The notes under the pieces: generated by a model | Databases searched by the model: none | Seen by the model: the letters and a program-made list of their open reading frames with translations, nothing else | Told to the model about the DNA's origin: nothing | Position numbers and translations under genes: made by a program | Source: Nitrosomonas sp. Nm51 | GTDB taxonomy: Bacteria > Pseudomonadota > Gammaproteobacteria > Burkholderiales > Nitrosomonadaceae | Reading direction: 5' to 3' | Length of the DNA: 64,000 nucleotides | Assembly (NCBI RefSeq): GCF_900111165.1 | Contig: NZ_FOGH01000010.1 | Span: 1 to 64,000 of the forward strand | Part shown: positions 34,306-43,129 of the stretch, one piece after another | Layout: each line of letters begins with the position of its first letter | Position numbering within the stretch: the first letter of the stretch is position 1

Positions 34306-35604
34306 ATGTCAACGCATACTCGCATTGTATTTTACGGCTTCTGGCTTTTCTTATGGCTGCTGTTCTGCGCACCGCTTCAGGCCAGACTGAATATTGAGAT
34401 TTTTGGCGGCGGAACGGAGCGCATTCCGATTGCGATCGTTCCTTTCGCTGATGAAGGCGGACTGCCGCAACGCGTGACTGATGTCATGTCCGCCGATCTT
34501 CAACGCAGTGGCCTGTTCCGGTTGATTGATCCGGCCGGTCAAACGCCTTACGCGCCGGCAGAAGTCGTCTACGGCGACTGGGCGGATCGGGGCGCCAGTG
34601 CGCTGGTGATCGGACGTACGATTCTCATGCCCGGCGGCCAGGTGGAACTGCAGTTCCGTTTGCTGGATGTTGCACGGCAGGCGCAGCTGACGGGCTTTGC
34701 AACCATCGTGCCTGTCGCGCAGCTGCGCGCAGCCGCGCACCGTATCGCCGATATAATCTATGAAGCGCTGACGGGTGAAGTCGGCGTATTCAGTACCCGT
34801 ATCGCTTATGTTTTGAAGCAGGGAAATAAGTATGCGCTGCAGGTTGCCGATTCGGACGGTTACAATGCGCATTCGATCATCGAATATAACGAGCCGATCA
34901 TTTCACCGGCCTGGTCGCCCGACGGCAGCAAGATTGCTTATGTGTCGTTCGAAAATAAAAAACCGGTGGTTTATGTGCAAACACTGGCAACACGGGAGCG
35001 CAAGGCAATCGCCAATTTTGCCGGCAGCAACAGTGCGCCGGCCTGGTCGCCCGATGGTAAAAAACTCGCGGTGGTACTGTCACTGCATGGCGGTTCGCAA
35101 CTGTATCTGATCAATGCGGATGGCAGCGGATTACAGCGGCTGACCCGTAGTTCGGGTATTGACACTGAGCCTAGTTTTTCGCCAGATGGGCGCCATATCA
35201 TTTTTACATCCGATCGCGGCGGCAGTCCGCAGATTTACCGGATACCTGCCGGTGCAACCGAATTGACATCGGCGGAACGGCTGACATTCGAAGGCGGCTA
35301 TAACGTCAGTCCGGCTTTCAGTCACGACGGAAAAGGTTTTGCATTTATCCACCGGCATAATGGCCGGTTTAATGTTGCGGTACAGGATCTTGCAACACGT
35401 CAGGTGCAGATTCTGACCAATTCCCAGTTTGACGAATCTCCCAGTTTTGCGCCGAATGACAGGATGATTTTGTACGCCACAGAAACTGGGGGGCATGGTA
35501 TATTATCCGCCATCTCTAGAGATGGTCAGACGAGGCAGCATTTGTCAGTACAGACGGGCGATATTCGTGAACCGGCATGGGGGCCGTTGCTAAAGCAAAA
35601 ATGA
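34306..35604 (+). CDS. tolB: Tol-Pal system beta-propeller protein TolB
   Basis: About 432 residues from the ATG at 34306. Signal peptide (FYGFWLFLWLLFCAPLQA), an N-terminal alpha/beta domain (IPIAIVPFADE, LQRSGLFRLID), then a six-bladed propeller with repeats of the type AWSPDGSKIAYVS, AWSPDGKKLAVVL, SFSPDGRHIIFTS. Periplasmic partner of Pal and TolA. Length is normal for the family. Confidence 0.95.
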   Translation: MSTHTRIVFYGFWLFLWLLFCAPLQARLNIEIFGGGTERIPIAIVPFADEGGLPQRVTDVMSADLQRSGLFRLIDPAGQTPYAPAEVVYGDWADRGASALVIGRTILMPGGQVELQFRLLDVARQAQLTGFATIVPVAQLRAAAHRIADIIYEALTGEVGVFSTRIAYVLKQGNKYALQVADSDGYNAHSIIEYNEPIISPAWSPDGSKIAYVSFENKKPVVYVQTLATRERKAIANFAGSNSAPAWSPDGKKLAVVLSLHGGSQLYLINADGSGLQRLTRSSGIDTEPSFSPDGRHIIFTSDRGGSPQIYRIPAGATELTSAERLTFEGGYNVSPAFSHDGKGFAFIHRHNGRFNVAVQDLATRQVQILTNSQFDESPSFAPNDRMILYATETGGHGILSAISRDGQTRQHLSVQTGDIREPAWGPLLKQK

Positions 35605-35641
35605 TTAAGTACGATTTTGTTTGTTATTAAAGGAGCGGTAA

Positions 35642-36160
35642 ATGAAGAAAACAGCAGGTGTTTTGATCATAAGCTTATTGTCAGCATGTGCCAGCCAGAC
35701 GACGCAGCCAACTGATGTAGAAGACCGGTCAATGGGTGCAGATAGCAGCAGTTACGGTGCAGATGGCAATGCGCTGGGTTCGGATAGATCGGGGTTTCAT
35801 CCACTCAACGATCCGAACAGTATTTTGTCGCAGCGTAGCGTGTACTATGATTTTGACAGCTATACTGTCAAAAATGAATACCGGCCGCTGGTCATTGCAC
35901 ATGCCCAGTATCTTCGTGACAACCCTAACGCCCAGGTGATTCTGCAAGGTAATACGGATGATCGCGGCAGCCGGGAATACAATCTCGCACTGGGACAGCG
36001 TCGCGCGGATGGGGTCAAAAACATCATGACCTTGTCGGGAGCACGGACTTCGCAAATTGAATCTGTCAGTTTAGGTGAAGAAAAGCCCCGCGCTGATGGC
36101 AGTGATGAGTCGGCATGGAGTGAAAACCGCCGAACGGACATTCTTTATCGAGGTGAATAA
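35642..36160 (+). CDS. pal: Peptidoglycan-associated lipoprotein Pal
   Basis: The product has 172 residues. Lipoprotein signal with lipobox LLSAC (lipidation at Cys16), a flexible Ser/Asp-rich linker, then an OmpA-like peptidoglycan-binding domain from about residue 60: SVYYDFDSYTVK, NTDDRGSREYNLALGQRRAD and WSENRRTDILY, including the Asp and Arg that hold diaminopimelate. AAAGGAG precedes the ATG. Tethers the outer membrane to the wall and to the Tol motor. Confidence 0.96.
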   Translation: MKKTAGVLIISLLSACASQTTQPTDVEDRSMGADSSSYGADGNALGSDRSGFHPLNDPNSILSQRSVYYDFDSYTVKNEYRPLVIAHAQYLRDNPNAQVILQGNTDDRGSREYNLALGQRRADGVKNIMTLSGARTSQIESVSLGEEKPRADGSDESAWSENRRTDILYRGE

Positions 36161-36163
36161 ACA

Positions 36164-37099
36164 ATGCGAATGCGCGTTTTCTGTTTTTTATTGCTGACGT
36201 TCAGCAATGCGAGTTACGCTGGATTGTTCGGTGATGACAAGGCGCGGGAAGAAATCGGCGTTTTGCGTCAACAAGTGGAGAAAATGGAGGCGCGCATTAC
36301 CGAGATGGAGACGGTGCTGGAGAGCCAGGCGCTGCTGGAGCTTTACACCCAGGTTGAAACGCTTGAAATGGAGCTTGGACGGCTGCGCGGTCAGATTGAA
36401 GTACTGAATCATGACAACGCGTCTTTGCAAAAACGGCAAAAGGATTTTTACATTGATCTGGACAGCCGTTTACGGCAGATCGAAGACCCCGACGCGCCAC
36501 TGCCGACTTATCATAAACCTGATGATGATCAATCGTCAGCTGCCGCATCCGAACAGTCTTTGAGCATGGTGCCGGAATCCGAAGCATACGATTTGATTCC
36601 TGAAACCGGTATCGCTGATGCGGAAAAACCCGCGTTTCAAGCTGAAGGAACGGAGTCCACGATTTCAGATGAAGACGGACAAGCATGGATGGGCGCGATA
36701 CCGGGTCAGGATTTGCAGCCTGCCGGAGCGGTAGAGAAACAATCCTATGAAGCAGCATCCCGGTCGTTTAGCAAGGGTGATTACCGTGGCGCCAAATCAC
36801 AGTTTGAAGCGTTCCTGGATCAATATCCGAACTCCAGCCTTGCGCCGAGTGCGGCCTACTGGGTTGGCAATGCGCATTATGCTCTGCGTGATTTTCAGGA
36901 TGCCATTAAAGCCCAGCAGAATCTGATCGAGCGTTATCCCGACAGCCCGAAAGTGCCGGATGCGCTGCTTAATATTGCCAGCAGCCAGAATGAACTGGCC
37001 GAGGGAAAAGCAGCCAGAAAAACGCTTGAAGAATTGATCGCCCAATATCCGTTCAGTAATGCCGCTGAAAAAGCCAAGCAAAGGCTGAACCGGCTCTAA
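36164..37099 (+). CDS. cpoB: Cell division coordinator CpoB (YbgF)
   Basis: The product has 311 residues. Signal peptide (FCFLLLTFSNASYA), N-terminal trimerising coiled coil (REEIGVLRQQVEKMEARITE and on to about residue 100), a disordered acidic linker (about 110-185) and a C-terminal TPR domain beginning SYEAASRSFSKGDYRGAKSQF. Follows pal by three bases, the usual last gene of the operon. CpoB links Tol function to peptidoglycan synthesis at the septum. Confidence 0.93.
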   Translation: MRMRVFCFLLLTFSNASYAGLFGDDKAREEIGVLRQQVEKMEARITEMETVLESQALLELYTQVETLEMELGRLRGQIEVLNHDNASLQKRQKDFYIDLDSRLRQIEDPDAPLPTYHKPDDDQSSAAASEQSLSMVPESEAYDLIPETGIADAEKPAFQAEGTESTISDEDGQAWMGAIPGQDLQPAGAVEKQSYEAASRSFSKGDYRGAKSQFEAFLDQYPNSSLAPSAAYWVGNAHYALRDFQDAIKAQQNLIERYPDSPKVPDALLNIASSQNELAEGKAARKTLEELIAQYPFSNAAEKAKQRLNRL

Positions 37100-37112
37100 T
37101 AGTCAGTTAAAT

Positions 37113-37808
37113 TTGAGTTTCACCGGCAGTATTTCAGCAAACCCAAAAGAAGCAGGAAGCGATACAGCGATATCCTTGCGTATCAGTGAAATTTTCTTTT
37201 CATTGCAGGGAGAAACGAGCCGCAGCGGACTGCCGACTGTTTTCGTTCGTCTGACAGGCTGCCCGTTGCGCTGCGGTTATTGCGACACCGCCTATGCGTT
37301 CACGGGTGGTGAAAGTATGACGATTGCCGCCGTCTTGCAGCGGGTCGCCGCTTATGAAACGCAGTATGTAACCGTCACCGGCGGCGAACCGCTGGCGCAA
37401 AAGGCCTGTCTGGTGTTGTTAAATACGTTGTGCGATGCGGGCTATTCGGTTTCACTTGAAACCAGTGGCGCCATCGATTTATCCGGTGTCGATATACGGG
37501 TCAGTAAAGTGATGGACATTAAAACCCCCGGGTCGGGCGAAATGGACAAAAACCGCTGGAGCAATCTCAATTATTTAACGCCGCACGATGAAATCAAATT
37601 TGTATTATGTGACGAGAAAGACTATCAGTGGGCGTGCCAAATGATCAAGGCGCACCATCTGGACAGGCGTTGCCCGCTATTGCTTTCACCCGTACACAGC
37701 CAACTTGATGCGTCTGCTTTGGCTAACTGGATTCTGCGCGACCGGCTGCCTGTGCGCATGCAGATCCAGCTGCATAAACTGCTTTGGGAAGACGGTCCGG
37801 GGCGTTGA
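37113..37808 (+). CDS. queE: 7-carboxy-7-deazaguanine synthase
   Basis: A radical SAM enzyme in the queuosine/7-deazaguanine pathway that contracts carboxy-tetrahydropterin to CDG. The iron-sulfur motif is CPLRCGYCDTAY (Cx3Cx2C) and the SAM-binding GGEP is in YVTVTGGEPLAQ. The start ISEIFFSLQGETSRSG is typical. The frame begins with a TTG at 37113; a second TTG near 37176 would give a shorter, family-typical N-terminus, so the first 20 residues are uncertain. The gene is followed six bases later by queC. Confidence 0.95.
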   Translation: MSFTGSISANPKEAGSDTAISLRISEIFFSLQGETSRSGLPTVFVRLTGCPLRCGYCDTAYAFTGGESMTIAAVLQRVAAYETQYVTVTGGEPLAQKACLVLLNTLCDAGYSVSLETSGAIDLSGVDIRVSKVMDIKTPGSGEMDKNRWSNLNYLTPHDEIKFVLCDEKDYQWACQMIKAHHLDRRCPLLLSPVHSQLDASALANWILRDRLPVRMQIQLHKLLWEDGPGR

Positions 37809-37814
37809 CAGCGC

Positions 37815-38510
37815 ATGAACGACTCAACGAAAAACAAAGCAAAAGCCGTGGTATTGCTGTCCGGCGGTCTCGATTCCGCTACCACACTCGCGATCGCCAA
37901 AGACCGGCAGTTTGATTGCTATGCGCTCAGCGTCGACTACGGCCAGCGGCATGAATCCGAACTCAATGCAGCCAGGAATGTTGCCAGTGCGATAGGCGTT
38001 GCCAACCACAAAATTATTACCGTCGATTTGTCTGCATTCGGCGGTTCGGCGCTGACCGATTCGTCCGTCGCCGTACCAGCTGCGGGTGAAACAACCGGTA
38101 TTCCGGCCACCTACGTTCCCGCGCGCAACACCATCATACTGTCGCTCGCGCTGGCATGGGCGGAAACTTTGAATTGCCGCGATATTTTCACCGGCGTCAA
38201 TGCCGTTGACTATTCCGGCTATCCCGATTGCCGTCCAGAATATATCCAGGCGTTTGAAACCATGGCCAATCTGGCAACCAAATCCGCTATCGAAGGCAAC
38301 AAACTGACCATCCATGCGCCACTCATTGATCTGCCGAAAAAAGATATCATCCTCACCGGCATGGCGTTCGGCGTCGATTACAGTCTGACGGTCTCGTGCT
38401 ATCAGGCAGATGAAGCGGGGCGGGCCTGCGGGCTTTGTGATTCATGCAAGATCAGGCGGACAGGGTTTAAAGCGGCAGGCGTTTTGGATACAACGCAGTA
38501 TGTGATTTAG
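37815..38510 (+). CDS. queC: 7-cyano-7-deazaguanine synthase
   Basis: Converts CDG to preQ0 with ATP and ammonia. The PP-loop is [18 protein letters not shown]. The zinc-binding Cys cluster is at the C-terminus: [22 protein letters not shown]. The product has 231 residues, normal length. In an operon with queE. A hairpin that can serve as terminator lies just after the stop. Confidence 0.96.
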   Translation: MNDSTKNKAKAVVLLSGGLDSATTLAIAKDRQFDCYALSVDYGQRHESELNAARNVASAIGVANHKIITVDLSAFGGSALTDSSVAVPAAGETTGIPATYVPARNTIILSLALAWAETLNCRDIFTGVNAVDYSGYPDCRPEYIQAFETMANLATKSAIEGNKLTIHAPLIDLPKKDIILTGMAFGVDYSLTVSCYQADEAGRACGLCDSCKIRRTGFKAAGVLDTTQYVI

Positions 38511-38519
38511 CCCGTCAGC

Positions 38520-38561
38520 GACTGGAAACGCAAAAAAATAATTCCTGGTGCGTTTCCAGTC
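38520..38561. terminator. Inverted repeat between convergent queC and lipoprotein gene
   Basis: GACTGGAAACGC (38520-38531) pairs perfectly over 12 bases with GCGTTTCCAGTC (38550-38561), loop 18 bases with an A run. Located between two genes that end facing each other, so it probably ends transcripts from both sides, although no long T run follows the plus-strand stem. Confidence 0.6.
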
Positions 38562-38577
38562 TATTCAAAATTTATGG

Positions 38578-39423
38578 TTAGTTTACTTGAAGGGCGCCGC
38601 CGGTACCCAGGCCACCCTCAACATCCTGCGCTTCATAGTGCTTTAATGCCCGTACCATGCCATTGTAAGCGTCGATAAAAGCGGCAACTGTTGCCTTGCC
38701 GGATGGTGTTCTGGAAAAACCGCTTAGAGCTGCTCCGCCTCTGCTACCGAATGCACCAAGCGCAGCGCTGAAATTATTTGCTGTTGCACTGCCTTCTGAA
38801 GCAGAAATCTGAATCGCTGAACGAATATCGAACAATGTTAATGTGACCACGGAAGCTCTTGATTCCATAGCGCCAGCAAGATGCCCAATCGACGGGTGTA
38901 CAAAAGAACCTAATACTCCGGCCATGGCGCCGCCGACCTGGCCGGTCGCGGCATTGTCAATAATAATGCTGGGCTCCATATAATAGTCGGCTGCCACGCG
39001 CTGTCCTGCCTGTTGATTTGATCCTGCGCGATATTCACCTGAACTGCGCTGGATATCAGTGATGCGGGAAAGGCGGCCGTCTGTTCTTAGGTTGCCGATA
39101 GAGGTGATAACGAAACAATTGGACTGCTGCACGGCCAGACGAATAAGCGGTTCGATAGTTGTAATATTGGTGGCGCTGCCAAATTGGCCATACCAGTCAG
39201 CCGCGCGCCCATCGTCTACGGCAAGTGTGCCGAGCGTTTTATCGCAGCGCTCCAATGTCGGATTGGCGCCAACGCTGGCACCGCCGGCAGCAGCTCCCGT
39301 GCCTGCAGTCTGGTAAGTTCCAGGTGCGACGTTTGCGCAACCAGCAAGTGCTAGAATGCATATTGAAGGTACCAGGCCTCTGCTTGACATAATGCTGGCT
39401 CTGATCTTACCCGTCATTGACAT
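38578..39423 (-). CDS. CsgG/HfaB-like outer-membrane lipoprotein
   Basis: The product has 281 residues. Lipoprotein signal with lipobox LALAGC and the ATG behind AAGGGGGA. The mature protein has a Gly/Ala-rich start, then LERCDKTLGTLAVDDG, IRLAVQQSNCFVITSIG, and YMEPSIIIDNAATGQ, followed by a glycine-rich section. The arrangement of a 'fixed-name' Cys, a nucleotide-like beta-alpha fold and a hydrophobic Gly-rich segment is reminiscent of the CsgG/HfaB curli/holdfast secretion lipoproteins. No other curli or holdfast genes are present, so secretion function is not shown. Divergent from a Sel1-repeat lipoprotein, with a shared 130-base intergenic region. Confidence 0.6.
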   Translation of the reverse strand: MSMTGKIRASIMSSRGLVPSICILALAGCANVAPGTYQTAGTGAAAGGASVGANPTLERCDKTLGTLAVDDGRAADWYGQFGSATNITTIEPLIRLAVQQSNCFVITSIGNLRTDGRLSRITDIQRSSGEYRAGSNQQAGQRVAADYYMEPSIIIDNAATGQVGGAMAGVLGSFVHPSIGHLAGAMESRASVVTLTLFDIRSAIQISASEGSATANNFSAALGAFGSRGGAALSGFSRTPSGKATVAAFIDAYNGMVRALKHYEAQDVEGGLGTGGALQVN

Positions 39424-39553
39424 ATATCCCCCTTAGTACTGAATATTTTTTTCATTTATTATTAATAAAACTGTATATTTTTATTCTTGTGCCTTGATTA
39501 TAGTATGATAATTGTTACTAGGTTAAGTAAAATACTGAAAAATATTTCGACAA

Positions 39554-40159
39554 ATGGAATTTAAAAATCTTATTGCACTGATTGTTCCTGCAGCAATTAC
39601 GGGTTTATTGACAGCATGTGCTATTCCGCAACCGCATACGGGCTATGATCGGGTATGTGATTCATCAGGTTGTTATGATCGACCGGTACAAGCGGTCCAG
39701 TATCAAAGCATATCTGACCCTGAAATGACGCCCGAGCAACACCGGGCGGCGGCTTTGATTGCGATGGCGGAGGAAGATCCGGTAGCGGCCTACGATCTCG
39801 CATTGCGGTATTTTCGAGGTGATGGCATCAAGCGTAACAGTTATCAGGCGATACGTTGGATGCGCAGCGCTGCTGACCGCGGTAATCTAGATGCGCAAAA
39901 AGCGCTTGGACGGTTATATTTGACAGGTCTCGAAGAAATGGGGCCTGATTTCCGTGAAGCGGAAAAATGGTTGTCGTTGGCGGCCGCTGCGGGTGATAAG
40001 GAGTCGGAAGAACTGCTGGCAGAGGCATCGCATCTTAAACACACCGAAAGACAGTATTATCTGTGGAGCAATCGTTGGCGTCCGATTTTTCAGCGATCTT
40101 GGTATTCCAACTATCCCTATCATTATCAATGGCGCAATAATGGTTGGCGCTATTATTGA
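39554..40159 (+). CDS. Sel1-repeat lipoprotein
   Basis: The product has 201 residues with lipobox LLTAC (Cys22). Residues about 60-155 carry two or three Sel1-like repeats: AAYDLALRYFRGDGIKRNSY, IRWMRSAADRGNLDAQKALG, EKWLSLAAAAGDKESEELL. The C-terminus is rich in Tyr, Trp, Arg and Asn (YYLWSNRWRP, WRNNGWRYY), unusual and perhaps wall- or sugar-binding. Sel1 proteins act as scaffolds. No strong ribosome binding site. dsbB follows 12 bases on and may be co-transcribed. Confidence 0.72.
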   Translation: MEFKNLIALIVPAAITGLLTACAIPQPHTGYDRVCDSSGCYDRPVQAVQYQSISDPEMTPEQHRAAALIAMAEEDPVAAYDLALRYFRGDGIKRNSYQAIRWMRSAADRGNLDAQKALGRLYLTGLEEMGPDFREAEKWLSLAAAAGDKESEELLAEASHLKHTERQYYLWSNRWRPIFQRSWYSNYPYHYQWRNNGWRYY

Positions 40160-40171
40160 TATTTATATCTG

Positions 40172-40654
40172 ATGAGAGTGCTCTTTTTATTCATTTTCTT
40201 AGCCAGTACAGCATTGCTCAGCTACGCTCAGTACCTGCAACATGTCGAGAATCTGCTGCCCTGTCCGCTTTGCGTGGCGCAGCGACTGGCGTACTGGATG
40301 CTTGGGTTAACGGCGTTACTGGCATTTCTGGGTAATCCGCGGTCAATCGGGCGTAGGATTTGCGGTTTTTTTATGGTGGTTTTTGCAATTGCCGGAGCGG
40401 TAATCGCTTTCCGGCAGTCCTGGCTGATTCGTTATCCCGAATCGTTTGAATGCGGTATCAGTCCGGAAGAGGCTTTTCTCAATGCATTGCCGTTTGCGCA
40501 ATGGTGGCCGGGCATGTTTGAAGCCAATGGCGATTGTGCCGATGTTGACTGGGAATTTCTGTCGTTGACGATTCCAGACTGGTCGTTTGTCGCTTTTGCA
40601 GGGATGGGGTTGCTGGCTTGTTATGTCCTGTTTGCCGGGCAGAACAAGCGCTAG
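40172..40654 (+). CDS. dsbB: Disulfide bond formation protein DsbB
   Basis: The product has 160 residues and four membrane helices. The first Cys pair is in NLLPCPLCVAQR; the second pair is spread in the periplasmic loop (FECGISPEEAF and NGDCADVDWEF). DsbB reoxidises DsbA and passes electrons to quinone. All four catalytic Cys are present. Length slightly under the Escherichia coli protein. Confidence 0.93.
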   Translation: MRVLFLFIFLASTALLSYAQYLQHVENLLPCPLCVAQRLAYWMLGLTALLAFLGNPRSIGRRICGFFMVVFAIAGAVIAFRQSWLIRYPESFECGISPEEAFLNALPFAQWWPGMFEANGDCADVDWEFLSLTIPDWSFVAFAGMGLLACYVLFAGQNKR

Positions 40655-40664
40655 CATCGAATTC

Positions 40665-41024
40665 TTATTCAACGGATATGTGGAGTGTAAATGGTTGATC
40701 TGTAACTGATCTCATCAGTTGACTGATATGAATTGAATAGGTTTTCTTTTCGGTGGTAAATCGATATTTACCTTGCGCATCAGCTACGCCGCCAACTGAA
40801 AATATAACATTTTCTCCTATTATCTCAATACAGGCTGTTTGTCCCGCTGCGGTTGTAATTGCATAGCAAATCATACCGTTCGGTGAGACAACGGATTTAA
40901 CCGTTGCGCTGTTGTGCCCTCGTTGAAATTGGATGGTATCGCAGCTATCAGCCTGTGCTGCAGTCACTGTAAACATCGCAAGGGCAAACGCAGAGATAAA
41001 GATGGTGATTCGGTGGATTGTCAT
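40665..41024 (-). CDS. Small secreted protein of unknown function
   Basis: The product has 119 residues and a Sec signal (ITIFISAFALAMFTVTAAQA, cut near residue 25). The mature part is beta-rich with three Cys (DSCDTIQFQRG, MICYAITTAAGQTACIEII). It looks like a compact beta-sandwich, possibly an inhibitor- or chaperone-like protein; no family is recognised. It is convergent with dsbB. Confidence 0.6.
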   Translation of the reverse strand: MTIHRITIFISAFALAMFTVTAAQADSCDTIQFQRGHNSATVKSVVSPNGMICYAITTAAGQTACIEIIGENVIFSVGGVADAQGKYRFTTEKKTYSIHISQLMRSVTDQPFTLHISVE

Positions 41025-41268
41025 GGCTGGGAATCCCTTTTCGTCAGCTTGGCTAATATGGAAATCGCAAAATTATAGCTACCTCAGGGATTATGTGCTG
41101 CGCGCGCTTGGCGCGCAATCCCTGTAAACGAGGAAGGGCTACTCAACAATCTTGGTCTGAACAGATTGCGCGTCTCTTTGCTCATTGTGCGCTAAAAATA
41201 GTTGAATGCGTATTTGATGCCTGGATTCAGTTTTACTTCGAGTTTGCATTTTATTTAATAATGTATAT

Positions 41269-41287
41269 AATAAGAATCATTCTCATT
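41269..41287. promoter_or_regulatory. Fur box upstream of hemP
   Basis: AATAAGAATCATTCTCATT is a 19-base near-palindrome that closely follows the classic Fur operator (AATGAGAATGATTCTTATT on the other strand). It lies 18 bases before the hemP start, where Fur would block transcription when iron is sufficient. Confidence 0.85.
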
Positions 41288-41305
41288 TCTATTTGTGATC
41301 GTGTT

Positions 41306-41503
41306 ATGCCTGATTCAGTTAAAATACAGACACATGCAATGCAGTGCGGAAATGCGCGGGTATCTACAGTAATGCCCGCGCAAAATCTGGCGATTGATAG
41401 TAATTCATTATTTGCACACAATAATGTTGTGTATATCCAGCATCACGGCGAATGCTATTTGCTGCGGCAAACGCGGAGCGGCAAATTGATTTTGACCAAA
41501 TAA
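41306..41503 (+). CDS. hemP: Hemin uptake protein HemP
   Basis: The ATG at 41306 gives 65 residues; the open frame extends further upstream but would run across the Fur box. The C-terminal part YIQHHGECYLLRQTRSGKLI, ending LTK, fits HemP, whose signature is a beta hairpin ending R.T..GKLILTK. HemP is a small cytosolic protein needed for haem use; in Burkholderia it activates the haem receptor gene. No receptor gene is adjacent. The Fur box indicates iron-controlled expression. Confidence 0.85.
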   Translation: MPDSVKIQTHAMQCGNARVSTVMPAQNLAIDSNSLFAHNNVVYIQHHGECYLLRQTRSGKLILTK

Positions 41504-41584
41504 TCAATTATTCATTGAATTGCCGTTGGGGTCTACCTTTCTCCTTTGACCGCGGCATTTTGGCAAGCCAGCCTGATCCTCCCC

Positions 41585-41604
41585 AGGCAAGCCAGCCTTT
41601 TTTT
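41585..41604 (+). terminator. Possible weak terminator after hemP
   Basis: AGGC-AAGCCA-GCCT followed by seven T. The stem is only four base pairs. The 13-base unit GGCAAGCCAGCCT occurs twice, at 41562-41574 and 41586-41598. Could attenuate read-through from hemP into the DUF2325 gene. Confidence 0.35.
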
Positions 41605-41618
41605 GGATGGTTTTAATT

Positions 41619-42188
41619 ATGAAGCGGATAAAAAAAATGGTTTTCGATTTGGTGTTACCGTTTCCGGTCAACGCAGGCACGCCAACATTCATCACGCCAA
41701 TCCGTGTTGCGCCTTTAGACGCGGTTTTTCGTTTTGTCCGGGCTCTTATCGGTCATTCTGACACAGTTCTTCCGCCATCAACGATTCAGTCAGAAACAGC
41801 TGATCGTTCTGGAATCAGGCAATTTCATGTGCCGCTTATTAAAGCATCTACGCTCATTACGGAGTTGCATAATGCCAGTTTTTCCGGGCGTTCTGTGTTG
41901 TGTGTAGGCGGGCGAATGCATTTGTATCCTGCATACCGTCAAATTATTGAGGATGCAGGCGGAAGTTTTTTGTATTTTCACGGTGGGAACGATGTTCCAT
42001 TAGCCAGCTTAAACAGACTGCTGGTGCTGACCGATCTTGTGATTTGTCCGATAGACTGTATCAGGCATGAGGCTTTCTGGGTAACGAAACATTATTGCGA
42101 ACGTTTTCGCAAGCCCTGCGTCATGCTGGATAAATCCAGAGTGACAACATTCTACAATGGCGTTCGGATGCTAAAAAAATTACAGTGA
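41619..42188 (+). CDS. DUF2325 domain protein next to hemP
   Basis: About 189 residues from the ATG at 41619. The second half is a DUF2325 domain: SVLCVGGRMHLYPAYRQIIE, FLYFHGGNDVP, LTDLVICPIDCIRHEAFW, CERFRKPCVMLDKS. DUF2325 is a Rossmann-like fold of unknown function; I have seen it near hemP-type iron genes in betaproteobacteria. The first 75 residues are not conserved in my memory. Two Cys and several His could bind metal. Possibly Fur-controlled through the hemP promoter. Confidence 0.8.
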   Translation: MKRIKKMVFDLVLPFPVNAGTPTFITPIRVAPLDAVFRFVRALIGHSDTVLPPSTIQSETADRSGIRQFHVPLIKASTLITELHNASFSGRSVLCVGGRMHLYPAYRQIIEDAGGSFLYFHGGNDVPLASLNRLLVLTDLVICPIDCIRHEAFWVTKHYCERFRKPCVMLDKSRVTTFYNGVRMLKKLQ

Positions 42189-42477
42189 CATGAATCCCTC
42201 AAGACAGTTTTTTATATTTTATTGAAATATAGCAATTCAAAATTTAACTCGGTATCAGCAATTCGTCGAAATCATTAAGCTAGCAACGGGTGTGCGTTTA
42301 TGCCTGATATATATGACCGGTTCGAGTCTTTTCAGTGTAACTACAGAACAATTCAGATAGTTTTAACAGCCTGTTGAAACACCGTGCCCAAAGTAACTGA
42401 GTGTGCGCAACTATGCTTGATAAGTCTAAAAAGCATGCGCTCATGTCTCGAATCAGTTGAAATCGGCAGCTGAAATT

Positions 42478-42720
42478 TCAGGGTGAAGTTTTGACGTTAG
42501 CATTGCTGCGTTTTGGGATTTGTGTGCCGTACTTCTGGCGGAATTTCTCCACGCGGCCGGCCGTATCGACAATTTTCTGCTTGCCGGTATAAAAAGGATG
42601 GCAGACCGAACACACCTCAATGTTTAAAGACTTGCCCAATGTTGAGCGCGTTTTAAATTCGTTGCCACAACTGCATGTGACGGTTATTTCCTGGTAGTCG
42701 GGATGTATTCCTGCTTTCAT
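42478..42720 (-). CDS. rpmE: 50S ribosomal protein L31
   Basis: The product has 80 residues: [20 protein letters not shown], then [15 protein letters not shown] and FRQKYG. The Cys pairs (CSC and CSVC) indicate the zinc-binding L31 form rather than the Cys-free paralogue used under zinc shortage. The C-terminal tail is a little longer than usual. Divergent from dksA with a 409-base spacer. Confidence 0.95.
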   Translation of the reverse strand: MKAGIHPDYQEITVTCSCGNEFKTRSTLGKSLNIEVCSVCHPFYTGKQKIVDTAGRVEKFRQKYGTQIPKRSNANVKTSP

Positions 42721-43129
42721 TGTTTTTGCACCCTTGCGCTATAAATAAGCCAATAAAGATTGAAAAAATTTAGTCCGGTTGCTTAATTTTTAAGCCGTAT
42801 ATTATCCTTTAATATTCATGCGAGTGCAACTTTTGCGTGGCATTTCGTCTGATGGTTATTGCAACTAATGGCTGCTATCTATACACATTGTATTTATTGG
42901 ATGCAGTAGCGTATTAGCTGGTTTCAGGTTGTTTCGCGGTTGTTTGGCGTTGAATCAATGCGCTTTAATATGCCCTGGGCATATATAATTAAGTCGCTGA
43001 ACGTAGCGGCTATTTCAAAATTGCAAATGCGCGAGAAAAAATAAATTGTTGTATAATGTTTTGTTAAATTTAAAGTCTGTATTTCAATTTTTACCCACTA
43101 AAAATTAGGAAAATTAGGAGCACTTTAAG
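42721..43129. other. Divergent promoter region of rpmE and dksA
   Basis: A 409-base A/T-rich gap. A good -10 candidate TATAAT is at 43052-43057, without a matching -35 at the standard distance. GTCGCT and AGCGGC around 42993-43010 could pair weakly. No gene is seen. Confidence 0.4.
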
